The position numbers and the translations under genes are program-made. The notes under the pieces were generated by a model. It made no database searches. It was not told the origin of the DNA and saw nothing but the letters and a program-made list of their open reading frames with translations. 8,661 nucleotides of DNA from an uncultured Sutterella sp. (lineage in GTDB: Bacteria; Pseudomonadota; Gammaproteobacteria; Burkholderiales; Burkholderiaceae_F): contig USAL01000074.1 of the NCBI GenBank assembly GCA_900552545.1, positions 1-8,661 of the forward strand, written 5' to 3'. This document shows, one piece after another, positions 1-6,930 of this stretch (within the stretch, counting starts at the first letter, position 1; each line of letters opens with the position of its first letter).

Positions 1-294
1 GGTGCCGCAGCGGCTGAAAAGATTCGCGCCAACGCCGACCGCGAGCGCGCCGTGATTCTCGCCGAAGCCTATCGCGATGCCCAGCGCATCAAGGGCGAGG
101 GCGACTCGCGCGCCAACGAGATCTATGCCGAAGCCTTCGGCAAGGACCCCGAGTTCGCACGCTTTTACCGCAACATCGATGCCTACCGTCAGAGCCTCGG
201 CACGCCCTCTGACGTGATGGTTTTGGACGGCTCGGGCGCGTTCTTCGAGATTTTGAAGAACCCCCAGGCCAACGCCGACAAGGCCGCGAAGTAA
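1..294 (+). CDS. hflC: HflC, FtsH protease modulator (C-terminal part)
   Basis: The frame is open from the first base, so the gene begins upstream; 97 codons are visible. The protein is the SPFH/prohibitin-family partner of HflK. Together they form a membrane complex on the periplasmic side that modulates the FtsH (HflB) protease. Visible here are the end of the Ala/Glu/Arg-rich coiled-coil helix (start of the window to about 'GEGDSRANEIYAEAFGKD'), then the conserved tail 'FARFYRNIDAYRQSL' and 'VLDGSGAFFEILKN', both typical of HflC C-termini. The Ala/Lys-rich extreme C-terminus is poorly conserved in the family. DUF2065 starts 13 bases after the stop, which indicates one operon. Assignment to HflC rather than HflK rests on this tail and on the downstream DUF2065-hisZ-purA order. 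Confidence 0.93.
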   Translation, partial: GAAAAEKIRANADRERAVILAEAYRDAQRIKGEGDSRANEIYAEAFGKDPEFARFYRNIDAYRQSLGTPSDVMVLDGSGAFFEILKNPQANADKAAK

Positions 295-307
295 GCTCCT
301 GCCCAAC

Positions 308-499
308 ATGAAGGTCCTTCTTCTCGCGTTAGGCTTCATGGTCGTCTTCGAGGGGATCTTTCCCCTCGTGGCGCCCGGACTCTGGCAGCGCGCCGTGGTC
401 GAGATCGCCAAGCAGCCGCCCGAGACCATCCGCCGCGCGGCGATGGTGATGGTGGTCGTGGGGCTCGCGTTCGTGTGGCTTTTGATGACGTATTTCTAA
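308..499 (+). CDS. DUF2065 small inner-membrane protein
   Basis: A 63-residue protein with two predicted transmembrane helices, about residues 2-24 (LLLALGFMVVFEGIFPLVAPGLW) and 44-62 (AAMVMVVVGLAFVWLLMTYF). A short charged loop containing 'AKQPPETIRRAA' joins them. Size, helix spacing and location directly after hflC match the DUF2065 family (YjeT-like), whose function is unknown. It starts 13 bases after the hflC stop, and no strong Shine-Dalgarno is seen in that gap, so translational coupling to hflC is plausible. By position it may associate with the HflKC complex, but that is inference from gene order only. Confidence 0.85.
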   Translation: MKVLLLALGFMVVFEGIFPLVAPGLWQRAVVEIAKQPPETIRRAAMVMVVVGLAFVWLLMTYF

Positions 500-568
500 C
501 GGCCCCAATAAGAGCGCCCGCCGCACGGACGCCGACACATTCATTTGCAAGGGAGAACTGGCAAGAAA

Positions 569-1732
569 ATGCCAAACTGGCTCATTCCGGACAATTTTGC
601 AGACATCCTGCCCCGACAGGCGCGCACGCTCGAAAAGATGCGCCGCGATTGTCTTGATCTTTTTGCGGCTCACGGCTTTGAGCTCGTGCAGCCTCCGCTG
701 GTTGAGTTCGTCGAGTCGCTTTTGACCGGCAGCGGCAGCGACCTGGACAACAACACATTCAAGTTCATGGACCAGAAGGGCGGCAAGATGATCGGCCTTC
801 GAGCCGACATGACGCCGCAGGCTGCGCGCATCGACGCGCACATTCTCAATCTCCCCGGCGTCTGCCGCCTGTGCTATGCGGGAAGCTGCCTGCACGCGCG
901 CCCGATGCACCCGCTTGCCTCCCGCGAGCCGGTGGTCGCAGGCGCCGAGCTTTTCGGCGCCTCGGGCCTGGATGCCGACGCCGAGGTGATGCGCCTGGCG
1001 GTAAAGAGCCTTCGCAAGCTCGGCATCAAGACGGTTCACATCGACATCGGCCACACGGCCGTTTTGCGCGCGCTCTTAGACGGCCTTTCCTTGACCGACG
1101 AGCGGCTGCATGCCCTCGTGCGGGCGCTTCGCATGAAGGATCCGGTTGCGCTTGATGCGGCGGCCGTTGATTTTGACGAGACCACGCGCCGTGGGCTTCA
1201 GACCCTTGCGCGCTACTTCGGCGACGAGAGCGTTCTCGACATCCTTGAGCGTGAGCTGCCGCACAAACCGGCCATCATCGACGCGCTTGAGGAAGTGCGC
1301 ACGCTCTCGAAGTTGTGCGGTGCCGATGAGGTGAGCTTTGACTCCTGCGACGTGCACGGCTATCAGTACCTCACCGGAATCACTTTTTCGGTCAACATAC
1401 CGCAATATGCTCAGGCGGTTTTGCGCGGCGGGCGCTATGATGGAGTCGGTCTAGCCTTCGGCCGTTCCCGTCCTGCCTGCGGTTTCACGATCTATCTGCG
1501 GGCGCTTGCGGGCGTCCCTGAACTTGAGGAGCCGGCGCTGCCCGAGGCGATCATTGCCGCCGGTCCCGTCGAACCAGAATTCGAGTCCTACGTCGAGCGC
1601 ATGCGCGACGAGGGGTACACCGTGGTGCGCCTGCTGCCCGGCGAAAAGGCCGAGGATGTGGCGCATCAGTTCAGAGTGACGCATGAACTCGTGCGTACGC
1701 CCGAAGGAATTGAGCTCGTTGCTCGCAACTAA
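569..1732 (+). CDS. hisZ: HisZ, ATP phosphoribosyltransferase regulatory subunit
   Basis: The 387-residue protein is a paralogue of histidyl-tRNA synthetase that lacks tRNA charging. It forms a hetero-octamer with the short form of HisG and allows histidine feedback control of the first step of histidine synthesis. The N-terminus (PNWLIPDNFADILP) is characteristic. The HisRS-like core shows 'FKFMDQKGGKMIGLRADMT' and 'RIDAHI', then 'CYAGSCLHARP', and a late glycine-rich 'RGGRYDGVG' with 'ACGFTIYLRAL'. Length fits the family. I chose the ATG at 569 because it gives the canonical MPNW start; an in-frame TTG at 545 adds only eight unconserved residues. GGGAG at 551-555 is a somewhat distant ribosome-binding site. 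hisG is not in the window. The purA start codon lies 18 bases downstream, so the two are likely co-transcribed. Confidence 0.93.
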   Translation: MPNWLIPDNFADILPRQARTLEKMRRDCLDLFAAHGFELVQPPLVEFVESLLTGSGSDLDNNTFKFMDQKGGKMIGLRADMTPQAARIDAHILNLPGVCRLCYAGSCLHARPMHPLASREPVVAGAELFGASGLDADAEVMRLAVKSLRKLGIKTVHIDIGHTAVLRALLDGLSLTDERLHALVRALRMKDPVALDAAAVDFDETTRRGLQTLARYFGDESVLDILERELPHKPAIIDALEEVRTLSKLCGADEVSFDSCDVHGYQYLTGITFSVNIPQYAQAVLRGGRYDGVGLAFGRSRPACGFTIYLRALAGVPELEEPALPEAIIAAGPVEPEFESYVERMRDEGYTVVRLLPGEKAEDVAHQFRVTHELVRTPEGIELVARN

Positions 1733-1750
1733 AGCTAGGAGTTTAGGAAA

Positions 1751-3043
1751 ATGGCTAAAAACGTCGTCGTCGTCGGTGCCCAGTGGGGCGATGAGGGCAA
1801 GGGAAAAATCGTCGACTGGCTCACCGAGAGAGTCGATGGCGTGGTGCGCTTCAACGGCGGCCACAATGCCGGACACACGCTCGTGATCAACGGGGCCAAG
1901 ACGATTCTTCGCCTCATCCCGTCGGGCATCATGCATCCGACCTCGACCTGCTACATCGGCAACGGTGTCGTGCTCTCGCCGGAAGCGCTCTTCCGTGAAA
2001 TCGACGAGCTCAAGGCGCACGGCGTCGATGCCGAGCCGCGCATGCGTGTGTCGGCCAACTGCCCGCTCATCATGCCGTACCACATCGCGCTCGATCACGC
2101 CCGCGAGGCGGCTCTGGGCTCCAAGAAGATCGGCACCACCGGCCGCGGCATCGGCCCGGCCTATGAAGACAAGGTGGCGCGCCGCACCGTGCGCGTGGCC
2201 GACCTGTTCCATCCGGAGCTCTTCGCCGAGCGCGTGAACGCCGTGATGGACCTCTACAACTTCACGTTGAAGAACTATCTGCACACCGACGGTCTCGATC
2301 CGCAGAAGGTGATCGACGAGGCGCTGTCCTACGCCGACCGCATCCGTCCACTCGTGATCGACGTCTCGGCCACGCTCAACAAGCAGATGGCCGAAGGCAA
2401 GCAGTTCCTCTTTGAAGGCGCCCAGGGCTCGATGCTCGACATCGACCACGGCACATATCCCTTCGTGACGAGCTCGAACACCGTTGCGGGCTCCGTGTGC
2501 GCAGGCGCCGGCGTCGGTCCCCAGAAGCTCGACTTCATCCTCGGCATCACCAAGGCCTACTGCACGCGCGTGGGCTCGGGTCCGTTCCCGACGGAATTGA
2601 ACGACGCCGTGGGCGAAGAACTGCGCCGCAAGGGCAACGAATTCGGCGCCGTGACCGGTCGTCCGCGCCGCTGCGGTTGGTTTGACGGCGCCGCGCTGCG
2701 CCGCGCCGTGCAGATCAACGGCCTTACCGGCCTTGCCGTGATGAAGCTTGACGTCTTCGACGGCATGGACAAGGTGAAGCTCGCGGTGGGCTACAAGGTT
2801 GATGGTCAGGAAGTCGACCTCATGCCCTACGGCGCCGACGCCGTCGAGCGCTGCGAGCTGATCTACGAAGAGTTCCCGGGCTGGAAGGAGAGCACGTTCG
2901 GCGTCACCCGCTGGGAGGATCTGCCGAAATCCGCGCGCGATTACCTCACCCGCCTGAGCGAAGTCGCCGGCTGCCCGATCGCCATGGTTTCGACCGGTCC
3001 CGACCGCAACCAGACGATCCTGCTCAAGGATCCGTTCTCTTAG
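1751..3043 (+). CDS. purA: Adenylosuccinate synthetase
   Basis: The enzyme joins IMP and aspartate using GTP to make adenylosuccinate, the committed step from IMP to AMP, in the cytoplasm. At 430 residues it is the normal bacterial length. Signatures are intact: the N-terminal phosphate loop 'GDEGKGK' (residues 13-19, with D14 as catalytic base), 'NGGHNAGHT' with H42 as catalytic acid, 'GTTGRGIGPAYEDK' in the IMP-binding region, 'LFEGAQGSMLDIDHGTYP', and 'TGRPRRCGW' with basic residues near the aspartate/GTP site. Two purine-rich stretches, AGGAG at 1737-1741 and AGGA at 1745-1748, precede the ATG; the first is the likely ribosome-binding site. A stem-loop follows 31 bases after the stop. No missing residues or frame breaks were seen. 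Confidence 0.98.
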   Translation: MAKNVVVVGAQWGDEGKGKIVDWLTERVDGVVRFNGGHNAGHTLVINGAKTILRLIPSGIMHPTSTCYIGNGVVLSPEALFREIDELKAHGVDAEPRMRVSANCPLIMPYHIALDHAREAALGSKKIGTTGRGIGPAYEDKVARRTVRVADLFHPELFAERVNAVMDLYNFTLKNYLHTDGLDPQKVIDEALSYADRIRPLVIDVSATLNKQMAEGKQFLFEGAQGSMLDIDHGTYPFVTSSNTVAGSVCAGAGVGPQKLDFILGITKAYCTRVGSGPFPTELNDAVGEELRRKGNEFGAVTGRPRRCGWFDGAALRRAVQINGLTGLAVMKLDVFDGMDKVKLAVGYKVDGQEVDLMPYGADAVERCELIYEEFPGWKESTFGVTRWEDLPKSARDYLTRLSEVAGCPIAMVSTGPDRNQTILLKDPFS

Positions 3044-3074
3044 TCTAAAATAAAAGACTTCAGAAAATTTCTCC

Positions 3075-3118
3075 GGCGGTTCCGCGCATTCCCGTGCGGG
3101 GCCGCCTTGCATTTATCT
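3075..3118 (+). terminator. Stem-loop after purA, probable terminator or attenuator
   Basis: The arms 3075-3085 and 3096-3106 pair over 11 bp without a bulge (two G-U wobbles in RNA). A G-U and a C-G pair can extend the stem inward, leaving a loop of about six bases. The 3' side is followed by TTGCATTTATCT, which is T-rich but not a clean T run, so termination may be partial. A second small inverted repeat, CTGCC/GGCAG, lies at 3117-3129. The next gene starts 64 bases further on, so this could tune read-through from purA into the phosphoribosyltransferase. Confidence 0.65.
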
Positions 3119-3170
3119 GCCGGCGGCAGAAGGCGACTTTACCGTTTTCACTTTTCGGGGAAGCAACAAC

Positions 3171-3704
3171 ATGGCTGAGAGTTCACACGCCCATTACAAC
3201 TGGAACGAATACATCGACCTGTGCGAGCGTCTTGTCGCACGCGTGGGTATGAGCGGATGGCAGTTTGACTGCGTGCTGTGCCTTGCGCGCGGCGGCATGC
3301 GTCCGGGAGACTTCTTCAGCCGCATCTACAACAAGCCCTTGGCCGTCCTTTCGACGAGTTCGTACCGCGAGGCTGCGGGCACCGTGCAGGGCGAGCTTGA
3401 CATCGCCCGCTACATCACGGGCGTAAGCGACCTTCAGGGCAAGCTTCTTCTCGTCGACGCCCTCTGCGACTCGGGCATGACGATCCGCAAGGTGGTCGAG
3501 CACCTGAAGCGCAACTACCCGAAGATCACCGAAATCCGCGTGGCCGTGATCTGGACCAAGGCCTGCTCGGTCTTCAAGCCCGACTACTGCGTCGTGCACT
3601 TCAACGACAGCCCCTGGATTCACCAGCCCTTTGAGTGCTACGACGATCTTGGCATCGAAAACCACATTGCCAACTGCCGCAAGAAGTTCGGCGATGCAAT
3701 CTAA
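3171..3704 (+). CDS. Phosphoribosyltransferase, COG2236 type
   Basis: A 177-residue cytoplasmic enzyme of the type I phosphoribosyltransferase fold. These enzymes transfer the phosphoribosyl group of PRPP to or from a purine-like base; the exact substrate is not known from sequence, though a role in purine salvage fits the position behind purA. Visible are 'CLARGGMRPGD' (residues 37-47), 'STSSYREAAG', and the PRPP loop 'LLLVDALCDSGMT' (92-104). A C-terminal 'KPDYCVVHFNDSPWIHQPFE' is typical of this family. The usual pair of adjacent acidic residues in the PRPP loop is Asp-Ala here (D96, A97), a substitution at a normally conserved position. The start is fixed by GGGGAAG at 3157-3163, seven bases before the ATG. 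Homologues are sometimes labelled hpt, but hypoxanthine specificity is unproven. Confidence 0.88.
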   Translation: MAESSHAHYNWNEYIDLCERLVARVGMSGWQFDCVLCLARGGMRPGDFFSRIYNKPLAVLSTSSYREAAGTVQGELDIARYITGVSDLQGKLLLVDALCDSGMTIRKVVEHLKRNYPKITEIRVAVIWTKACSVFKPDYCVVHFNDSPWIHQPFECYDDLGIENHIANCRKKFGDAI

Positions 3705-3709
3705 GGCGT

Positions 3710-3729
3710 AGAGCCTCCTTTGAGGCTCT
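3710..3729 (+). other. Perfect 8-bp hairpin after phosphoribosyltransferase
   Basis: AGAGCCTC (3710-3717) and GAGGCTCT (3722-3729) flank a CTTT loop, six bases after the stop codon. No T run follows, so on its own it is not a classical intrinsic terminator. It probably protects the 3' end or acts with the stronger hairpin at 3760-3781. Confidence 0.5.
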
Positions 3730-3759
3730 GATCGCGCTTTGGATTTAATGGAGAACACT

Positions 3760-3785
3760 AAGGCCGCCCTCGGGCGGCCTTTGTC
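3760..3785 (+). terminator. Intrinsic terminator between convergent genes
   Basis: AAGGCCGCCC (3760-3769) and GGGCGGCCTT (3772-3781) form a very GC-rich stem with a minimal loop, followed by a short T stretch (TTTGTCGTT). It sits between the + strand phosphoribosyltransferase (ends 3704) and the - strand CobT-like gene (ends 3823). The A residues at its left edge give a short T tail on the minus strand, so it may work in both directions. Confidence 0.8.
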
Positions 3786-3822
3786 GTTCGTGGATAGTCT
3801 CTTCGGGAACCTTCAGGCTCCG

Positions 3823-5718
3823 TCAGCTGCCGCTTTGCATCGTCCGGCAAAAGCGCGTGGCGGCTAGAAGCTTCTGCATGGCGGGCTCGATGTCCTTGAT
3901 GTCGATGACGTGCACCATGTTGCGGGCGATGTCCTGGTTGGCCACGTCGATTGAGAGGAGCGCAAATTCAATTCCAAGGGCGTCCAACGCATCCTGCGCC
4001 GTCGACCCGAATCCGGTCGGAAAGCGCCCGTCGGTGATGACGATGAGAAGCTTGTCGCGCGCCGTGCGGTTAAAGCTCGTCTCGGCCCAGCGCATGGCGG
4101 CGGCAATGGGCGTGGACCCATAGGCGCTTACGGGCGCGAGGCGCTTGAAGCTTTCGGCTGCGGTTTCGTTGTCCAACGCCACGAGCGAAACCTTGTCGTC
4201 CTGCCCGGGCCCCGGGAACACGGCCGCGCGCACCGTGCAGCCTCTCACTGCGCGCAGGGCGCCTATCAGGGCGGCGACGATGCCCTTGGCGGTCGTCATT
4301 GTCTTGATGCCCATTGAGCCCGAGCGGTCCAAAAGGATGGTGACGTCGGCCGAGACGTTGCGCTCGACGCCTGCGGCGGTAAAAAGGCGCTGGTCGTTGC
4401 TCGCCACCTGATTGAGCCAGTCCGGCGCAAGCTCAAGACCCTCGGTGCTTCGCCGGTCGTCGTTTTCGCCCTCGGTCCTCAGAAGCTGCGCAAACTGGCG
4501 CGTGAGCTGCGCCGTGTGTCCCAAGGCCTCCTCAAAGGCCTGCTGGTACTCGAGGCTGTTGCTGCGAAGCTGGGTCGGATGCGAGGGGTCGGGCCAGAGC
4601 TTTGCCGTGGGAACGGCACCGTCGTCGTTCGTGAATCCCGCCGCCCCGGATCCTGCCGAGGCAGCCATCTGATGCATCTGTTGGCTGAACATCGTCGGGA
4701 TTTCGCTTTCAAAGCGATCCTCGCGCATGATTTCCTGCAGAAGCTGCGCCGTCTGTTTCGGGTCGCCGTCGGCTTTGTCGTTGGTTTTCCGGCCGCGCTG
4801 CGTGCTTGATTCGTGCTGAGAGGCCTCCTGAGACGACTGCTTCCCGTCGGTCTTTTGACGGCTGCCGGAGGCTTGCTTCATTTTTCCTGTGGGTTTCCCG
4901 CTGGCCCTACTGCTTGCCTTACTGCTTTCTTTACCGCCCGTGGTTTCCTGCGCGCAACCAGCGCCGCCGCCGGCTTCTTCCGAAGTCGATTGCGGCGCAT
5001 TCATTGCGGATTTCTGAGCGCTCCCGCCCCGGGCTTCTTCTTCCTTGGAAGCCTGCACCGCCTGCGCGATGAGCTCGCGGCAAAGCCGCGCAAAGCGCCT
5101 TGCATGATCGAGCGCCTCGTGGGTGGAATTGATGCTGTGCGTCTTCATCGCCTCCGCACGAAAAAGCGCCATCAGATCTTCGGGAAGCAGGCTTCGTACC
5201 TTTTCTTCCAACGCGGGCAGACACTTTGCCGCCCAGGCGTAGCCTTCGTCGGCCAAGACCGTACAGTGCAGCCAGAGCACGAAGGCAATCCCCGGGGCAA
5301 GCCGCGCAGGGGAGGCGGCCGCAAGCTTTCCCGCCTTCATCTTCGTGCGCCAGAGCTCCTCGCGCCAGAGCTTGTAGCCCGCGTAGCGAGAGGCGCCCAG
5401 GCGGTCGATTCGGAGGTCTTCAAAGCTATTGAAAAGCGCAAAGACAAAGGGCGTTTCCTGCGAGGCTTCGTTGATGAGCGCCACATCGGTGTCGGTGATG
5501 TGCATCATCTCGTGAATGCCGTGACCGAGCACGTGGATTTCAAACGTCTCGTCGTCGGGGACAACGTTTCCGAGCCAGACGGTTCTGCCGTCGGTCGAAG
5601 GCGACCCGGTAAACAAAAAGCGCACGCCGCTGCGCCCGCCGATGGTCTTGAGAAACTGCTCGATGCCTTTTTTGCGGACATCGCCCGAAAGCGTCGTATC
5701 GCGGTAAAAGAGAGTCAT
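3823..5718 (-). CDS. CobT-like protein: HExxH domain plus C-terminal VWA domain
   Basis: The product has 631 residues from the ATG at 5718. The N-terminal domain has a His-rich segment ending in 'HEMMH' (residues 69-73), an HExxH zinc-metallopeptidase signature, followed by 'FEDLRID' (E100, D101), as in the VWA/CobT-related putative metallopeptidases. About residues 225-325 form a Ser/Gln/Lys/Gly-rich low-complexity linker. The C-terminal VWA domain has a complete MIDAS: 'DRSGS' (464-468), T536 in 'YGSTPIA', and D563 in 'VITDGRF'. Relatives work with a CobS/MoxR-like AAA+ ATPase in metal insertion (CobST in cobaltochelatase) or as phage and plasmid proteins of unknown role. No such ATPase or cobalamin gene is in the window, so I do not call it cobaltochelatase. 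An in-frame TTG at 5787 would add 23 unconserved residues. No clear Shine-Dalgarno is seen for the chosen ATG. No signal peptide or membrane helix was seen. Confidence 0.85.
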   Translation of the reverse strand: MTLFYRDTTLSGDVRKKGIEQFLKTIGGRSGVRFLFTGSPSTDGRTVWLGNVVPDDETFEIHVLGHGIHEMMHITDTDVALINEASQETPFVFALFNSFEDLRIDRLGASRYAGYKLWREELWRTKMKAGKLAAASPARLAPGIAFVLWLHCTVLADEGYAWAAKCLPALEEKVRSLLPEDLMALFRAEAMKTHSINSTHEALDHARRFARLCRELIAQAVQASKEEEARGGSAQKSAMNAPQSTSEEAGGGAGCAQETTGGKESSKASSRASGKPTGKMKQASGSRQKTDGKQSSQEASQHESSTQRGRKTNDKADGDPKQTAQLLQEIMREDRFESEIPTMFSQQMHQMAASAGSGAAGFTNDDGAVPTAKLWPDPSHPTQLRSNSLEYQQAFEEALGHTAQLTRQFAQLLRTEGENDDRRSTEGLELAPDWLNQVASNDQRLFTAAGVERNVSADVTILLDRSGSMGIKTMTTAKGIVAALIGALRAVRGCTVRAAVFPGPGQDDKVSLVALDNETAAESFKRLAPVSAYGSTPIAAAMRWAETSFNRTARDKLLIVITDGRFPTGFGSTAQDALDALGIEFALLSIDVANQDIARNMVHVIDIKDIEPAMQKLLAATRFCRTMQSGS

Positions 5719-5899
5719 GGGTTGGCTCTGCCGGTGACAAAAAAGAGACCGTAAAAGAGTCGGGCATTCTAGCCGGTGAATGGGCAAAGCCGTGAGGAAA
5801 CTCGAGTGTTGTCGGGGATCGTCGTACCTACGTACCGGGCACTCCTACAATCAAAAGACAACAACTTTCCACCAGGACTTCTCACTTAAGGGGCTCGAT
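5719..5899. promoter_or_regulatory. Divergent intergenic region with promoters for both neighbours
   Basis: These 181 bases separate two divergent genes and must contain both promoters unless transcription enters from elsewhere. Candidate -10 boxes are TAGAAT on the minus strand (5766-5771) for the CobT-like gene and TACAAT on the plus strand (5846-5851) for the hydrolase. Neither has a convincing -35 box at 16-18 bases. CGTACC occurs twice with an 8-base period (5823-5828 and 5831-5836), just upstream of the plus-strand box, and could be an operator. This is a weak prediction. Confidence 0.3.
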
Positions 5900-6826
5900 A
5901 TGTTGATTGAAAGTTTTCGCCGCAAGGTCGGTTTTCTGGCAGTTCTCGCCGCGATGAGCCCGATGGTTTCGGGCGCGGCCGTCGATGCGCCGGTTGCGGG
6001 CAACATCTGGCCTGCGGCCGAGGGCGTGGTGCAGCTGCACGGGGGCGCAATCGACGTGGCGGTCATCGAGGATCGCAAGACAGTCTTCAATCAGGCGCTT
6101 TTTGAGGGCATCGAGAAGTATCCCGAGCGTCTGGCGCTGCTGCCGGGCGGCAAAGCTCCCGGCGTTGTGAAGAGCTTTCTCGTGCGCTCGGGCGCTCGGC
6201 TTGCCCTGATCGACTCGGGCTACGGCGCAGCCTTCGGCGGCTTTACCGCCGAGCGTCTGGCGCAGATGGGCGTCAAGGCCTCCGACATCACCGACGTGCT
6301 TTTGACGCACCTCGACGGCGACCATATTGGCGGCCTGTCGGTCGACGGCAAGGCGCTCTTCCCGAAGGCCGTGCTGCACCTGTCGCAGGACGAGTACGAC
6401 GGCTGGATCGTCAAGGGTGACGCCCGTGCGCAGAAGTCGATTGACCGCGCCCGTGAAGTCTTTGCGCTCTATGGGGATCGCGTGCAGCCCTTTGCCGTGG
6501 GCGAAGAGGTGCTCCCGGGCGTCACCGCGCGCGACGCCAAGGGCCACACGATCGGGCACGTGCGCTATGACCTCGATTCCAACAACGCAGGAATGTCGAT
6601 CGTGGGCGACCTGCTTCACGCGTATCCGCTTCAGATGCGCTTTACGGCAATGAGCTCCAAGTACGATCAGGATCCGGTGCAGGCTGCCGCCACCCGCGAG
6701 GCGACGTTGGACGAACTGAGCCGCAGCGGCCGCTTCGTTAGCGGCATGCACGTCGCTCCCATGGGCTGGATCGTCAAGCGCCAGGGCGGCTATGACTTCC
6801 TGCGATTTAATGTCACGAACAAGTAG
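5900..6826 (+). CDS. Secreted metallo-beta-lactamase-fold hydrolase, HxDxDH variant
   Basis: The 308-residue protein begins with a signal peptide: basic 'RRK' near residue 7, hydrophobic 'VGFLAVLAAMSPMVSGA', and likely cleavage near residues 26-30. A periplasmic or exported location is therefore expected. The MBL-fold landmarks follow in order: 'LIDSGYG', the metal motif 'THLDGDHIGGL' (H137, D139, D141, H142), 'GHTIGH' (H216, H220), the bridging Asp in 'VGDLLH' (D237), and a late His in 'GMHVAPMG' (H284). The layout resembles the AHL-lactonase / methyl-parathion-hydrolase branch, but the substrate cannot be told. The second His of the usual HxHxDH is Asp here. The ATG at 5900 is chosen because of AAGGGG at 5888-5893 and because it places the signal peptide at the N-terminus; an upstream in-frame ATG at 5780 would bury it. 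Transcription is divergent from the CobT-like gene. Confidence 0.87.
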   Translation: MLIESFRRKVGFLAVLAAMSPMVSGAAVDAPVAGNIWPAAEGVVQLHGGAIDVAVIEDRKTVFNQALFEGIEKYPERLALLPGGKAPGVVKSFLVRSGARLALIDSGYGAAFGGFTAERLAQMGVKASDITDVLLTHLDGDHIGGLSVDGKALFPKAVLHLSQDEYDGWIVKGDARAQKSIDRAREVFALYGDRVQPFAVGEEVLPGVTARDAKGHTIGHVRYDLDSNNAGMSIVGDLLHAYPLQMRFTAMSSKYDQDPVQAAATREATLDELSRSGRFVSGMHVAPMGWIVKRQGGYDFLRFNVTNK

Positions 6827-6828
6827 GA

Positions 6829-6904
6829 TCTGATGCAAGGAAACCGACCGGGAAAATTTCCGGTCGGAAGGAACAGTAGCGCTCTGGGCATCAGAACGCC
6901 CAGA
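6829..6904. other. Cluster of three nested or competing inverted repeats
   Basis: Just after the hydrolase stop are three perfect inverted repeats. CCGACCGG/CCGGTCGG (6844-6851, 6860-6867) is a strong inner hairpin. TCTGATGC/GCATCAGA (6829-6836, 6888-6895) encloses it. TCTGGGC/GCCCAGA (6883-6889, 6898-6904) overlaps the right arm of the enclosing repeat, so the two cannot form together. The inner hairpin lacks a T run on the plus strand but is followed by TTTCCTT on the minus strand. It may end the hydrolase transcript or transcription arriving from the CRISPR side; which one is uncertain. Confidence 0.45.
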
Positions 6905-6930
6905 AATGATGCGTGATATTGGTGCGAGGG

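Noticed and set aside
545..568. TTG start giving an eight-residue extension of HisZ
   Set aside because: The ATG at 569 yields the conserved MPNW N-terminus.
329..1054. Minus-strand open frame opposite DUF2065 and hisZ
   Set aside because: It lies antisense to two recognised genes and has biased composition without motifs.
1451..3112. Long open frame on the minus strand opposite purA
   Set aside because: It is antisense to a fully conserved purA, has the His/Arg/Ala-rich composition of a GC-driven shadow frame, and shows no recognisable domain.
4813..5754. Plus-strand open frame opposite the CobT-like gene
   Set aside because: The minus-strand frame has intact HExxH and MIDAS motifs; this one is Arg/Pro/Leu-rich shadow.
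5719..5787. TTG start giving a 23-residue extension of the CobT-like protein
   Set aside because: The extra residues show no family pattern and would cover most of the promoter region; the ATG at 5718 is preferred, although it too lacks a clear ribosome-binding site.
5780..5899. Upstream in-frame ATG for the MBL-fold hydrolase
   Set aside because: It would place 40 residues before a clear signal peptide, and a good ribosome-binding site precedes the ATG at 5900.
6870..6898. A fourth CRISPR repeat one period before 6931, or one at 7115-7142
   Set aside because: Base-by-base comparison at both expected positions gave no match beyond chance.
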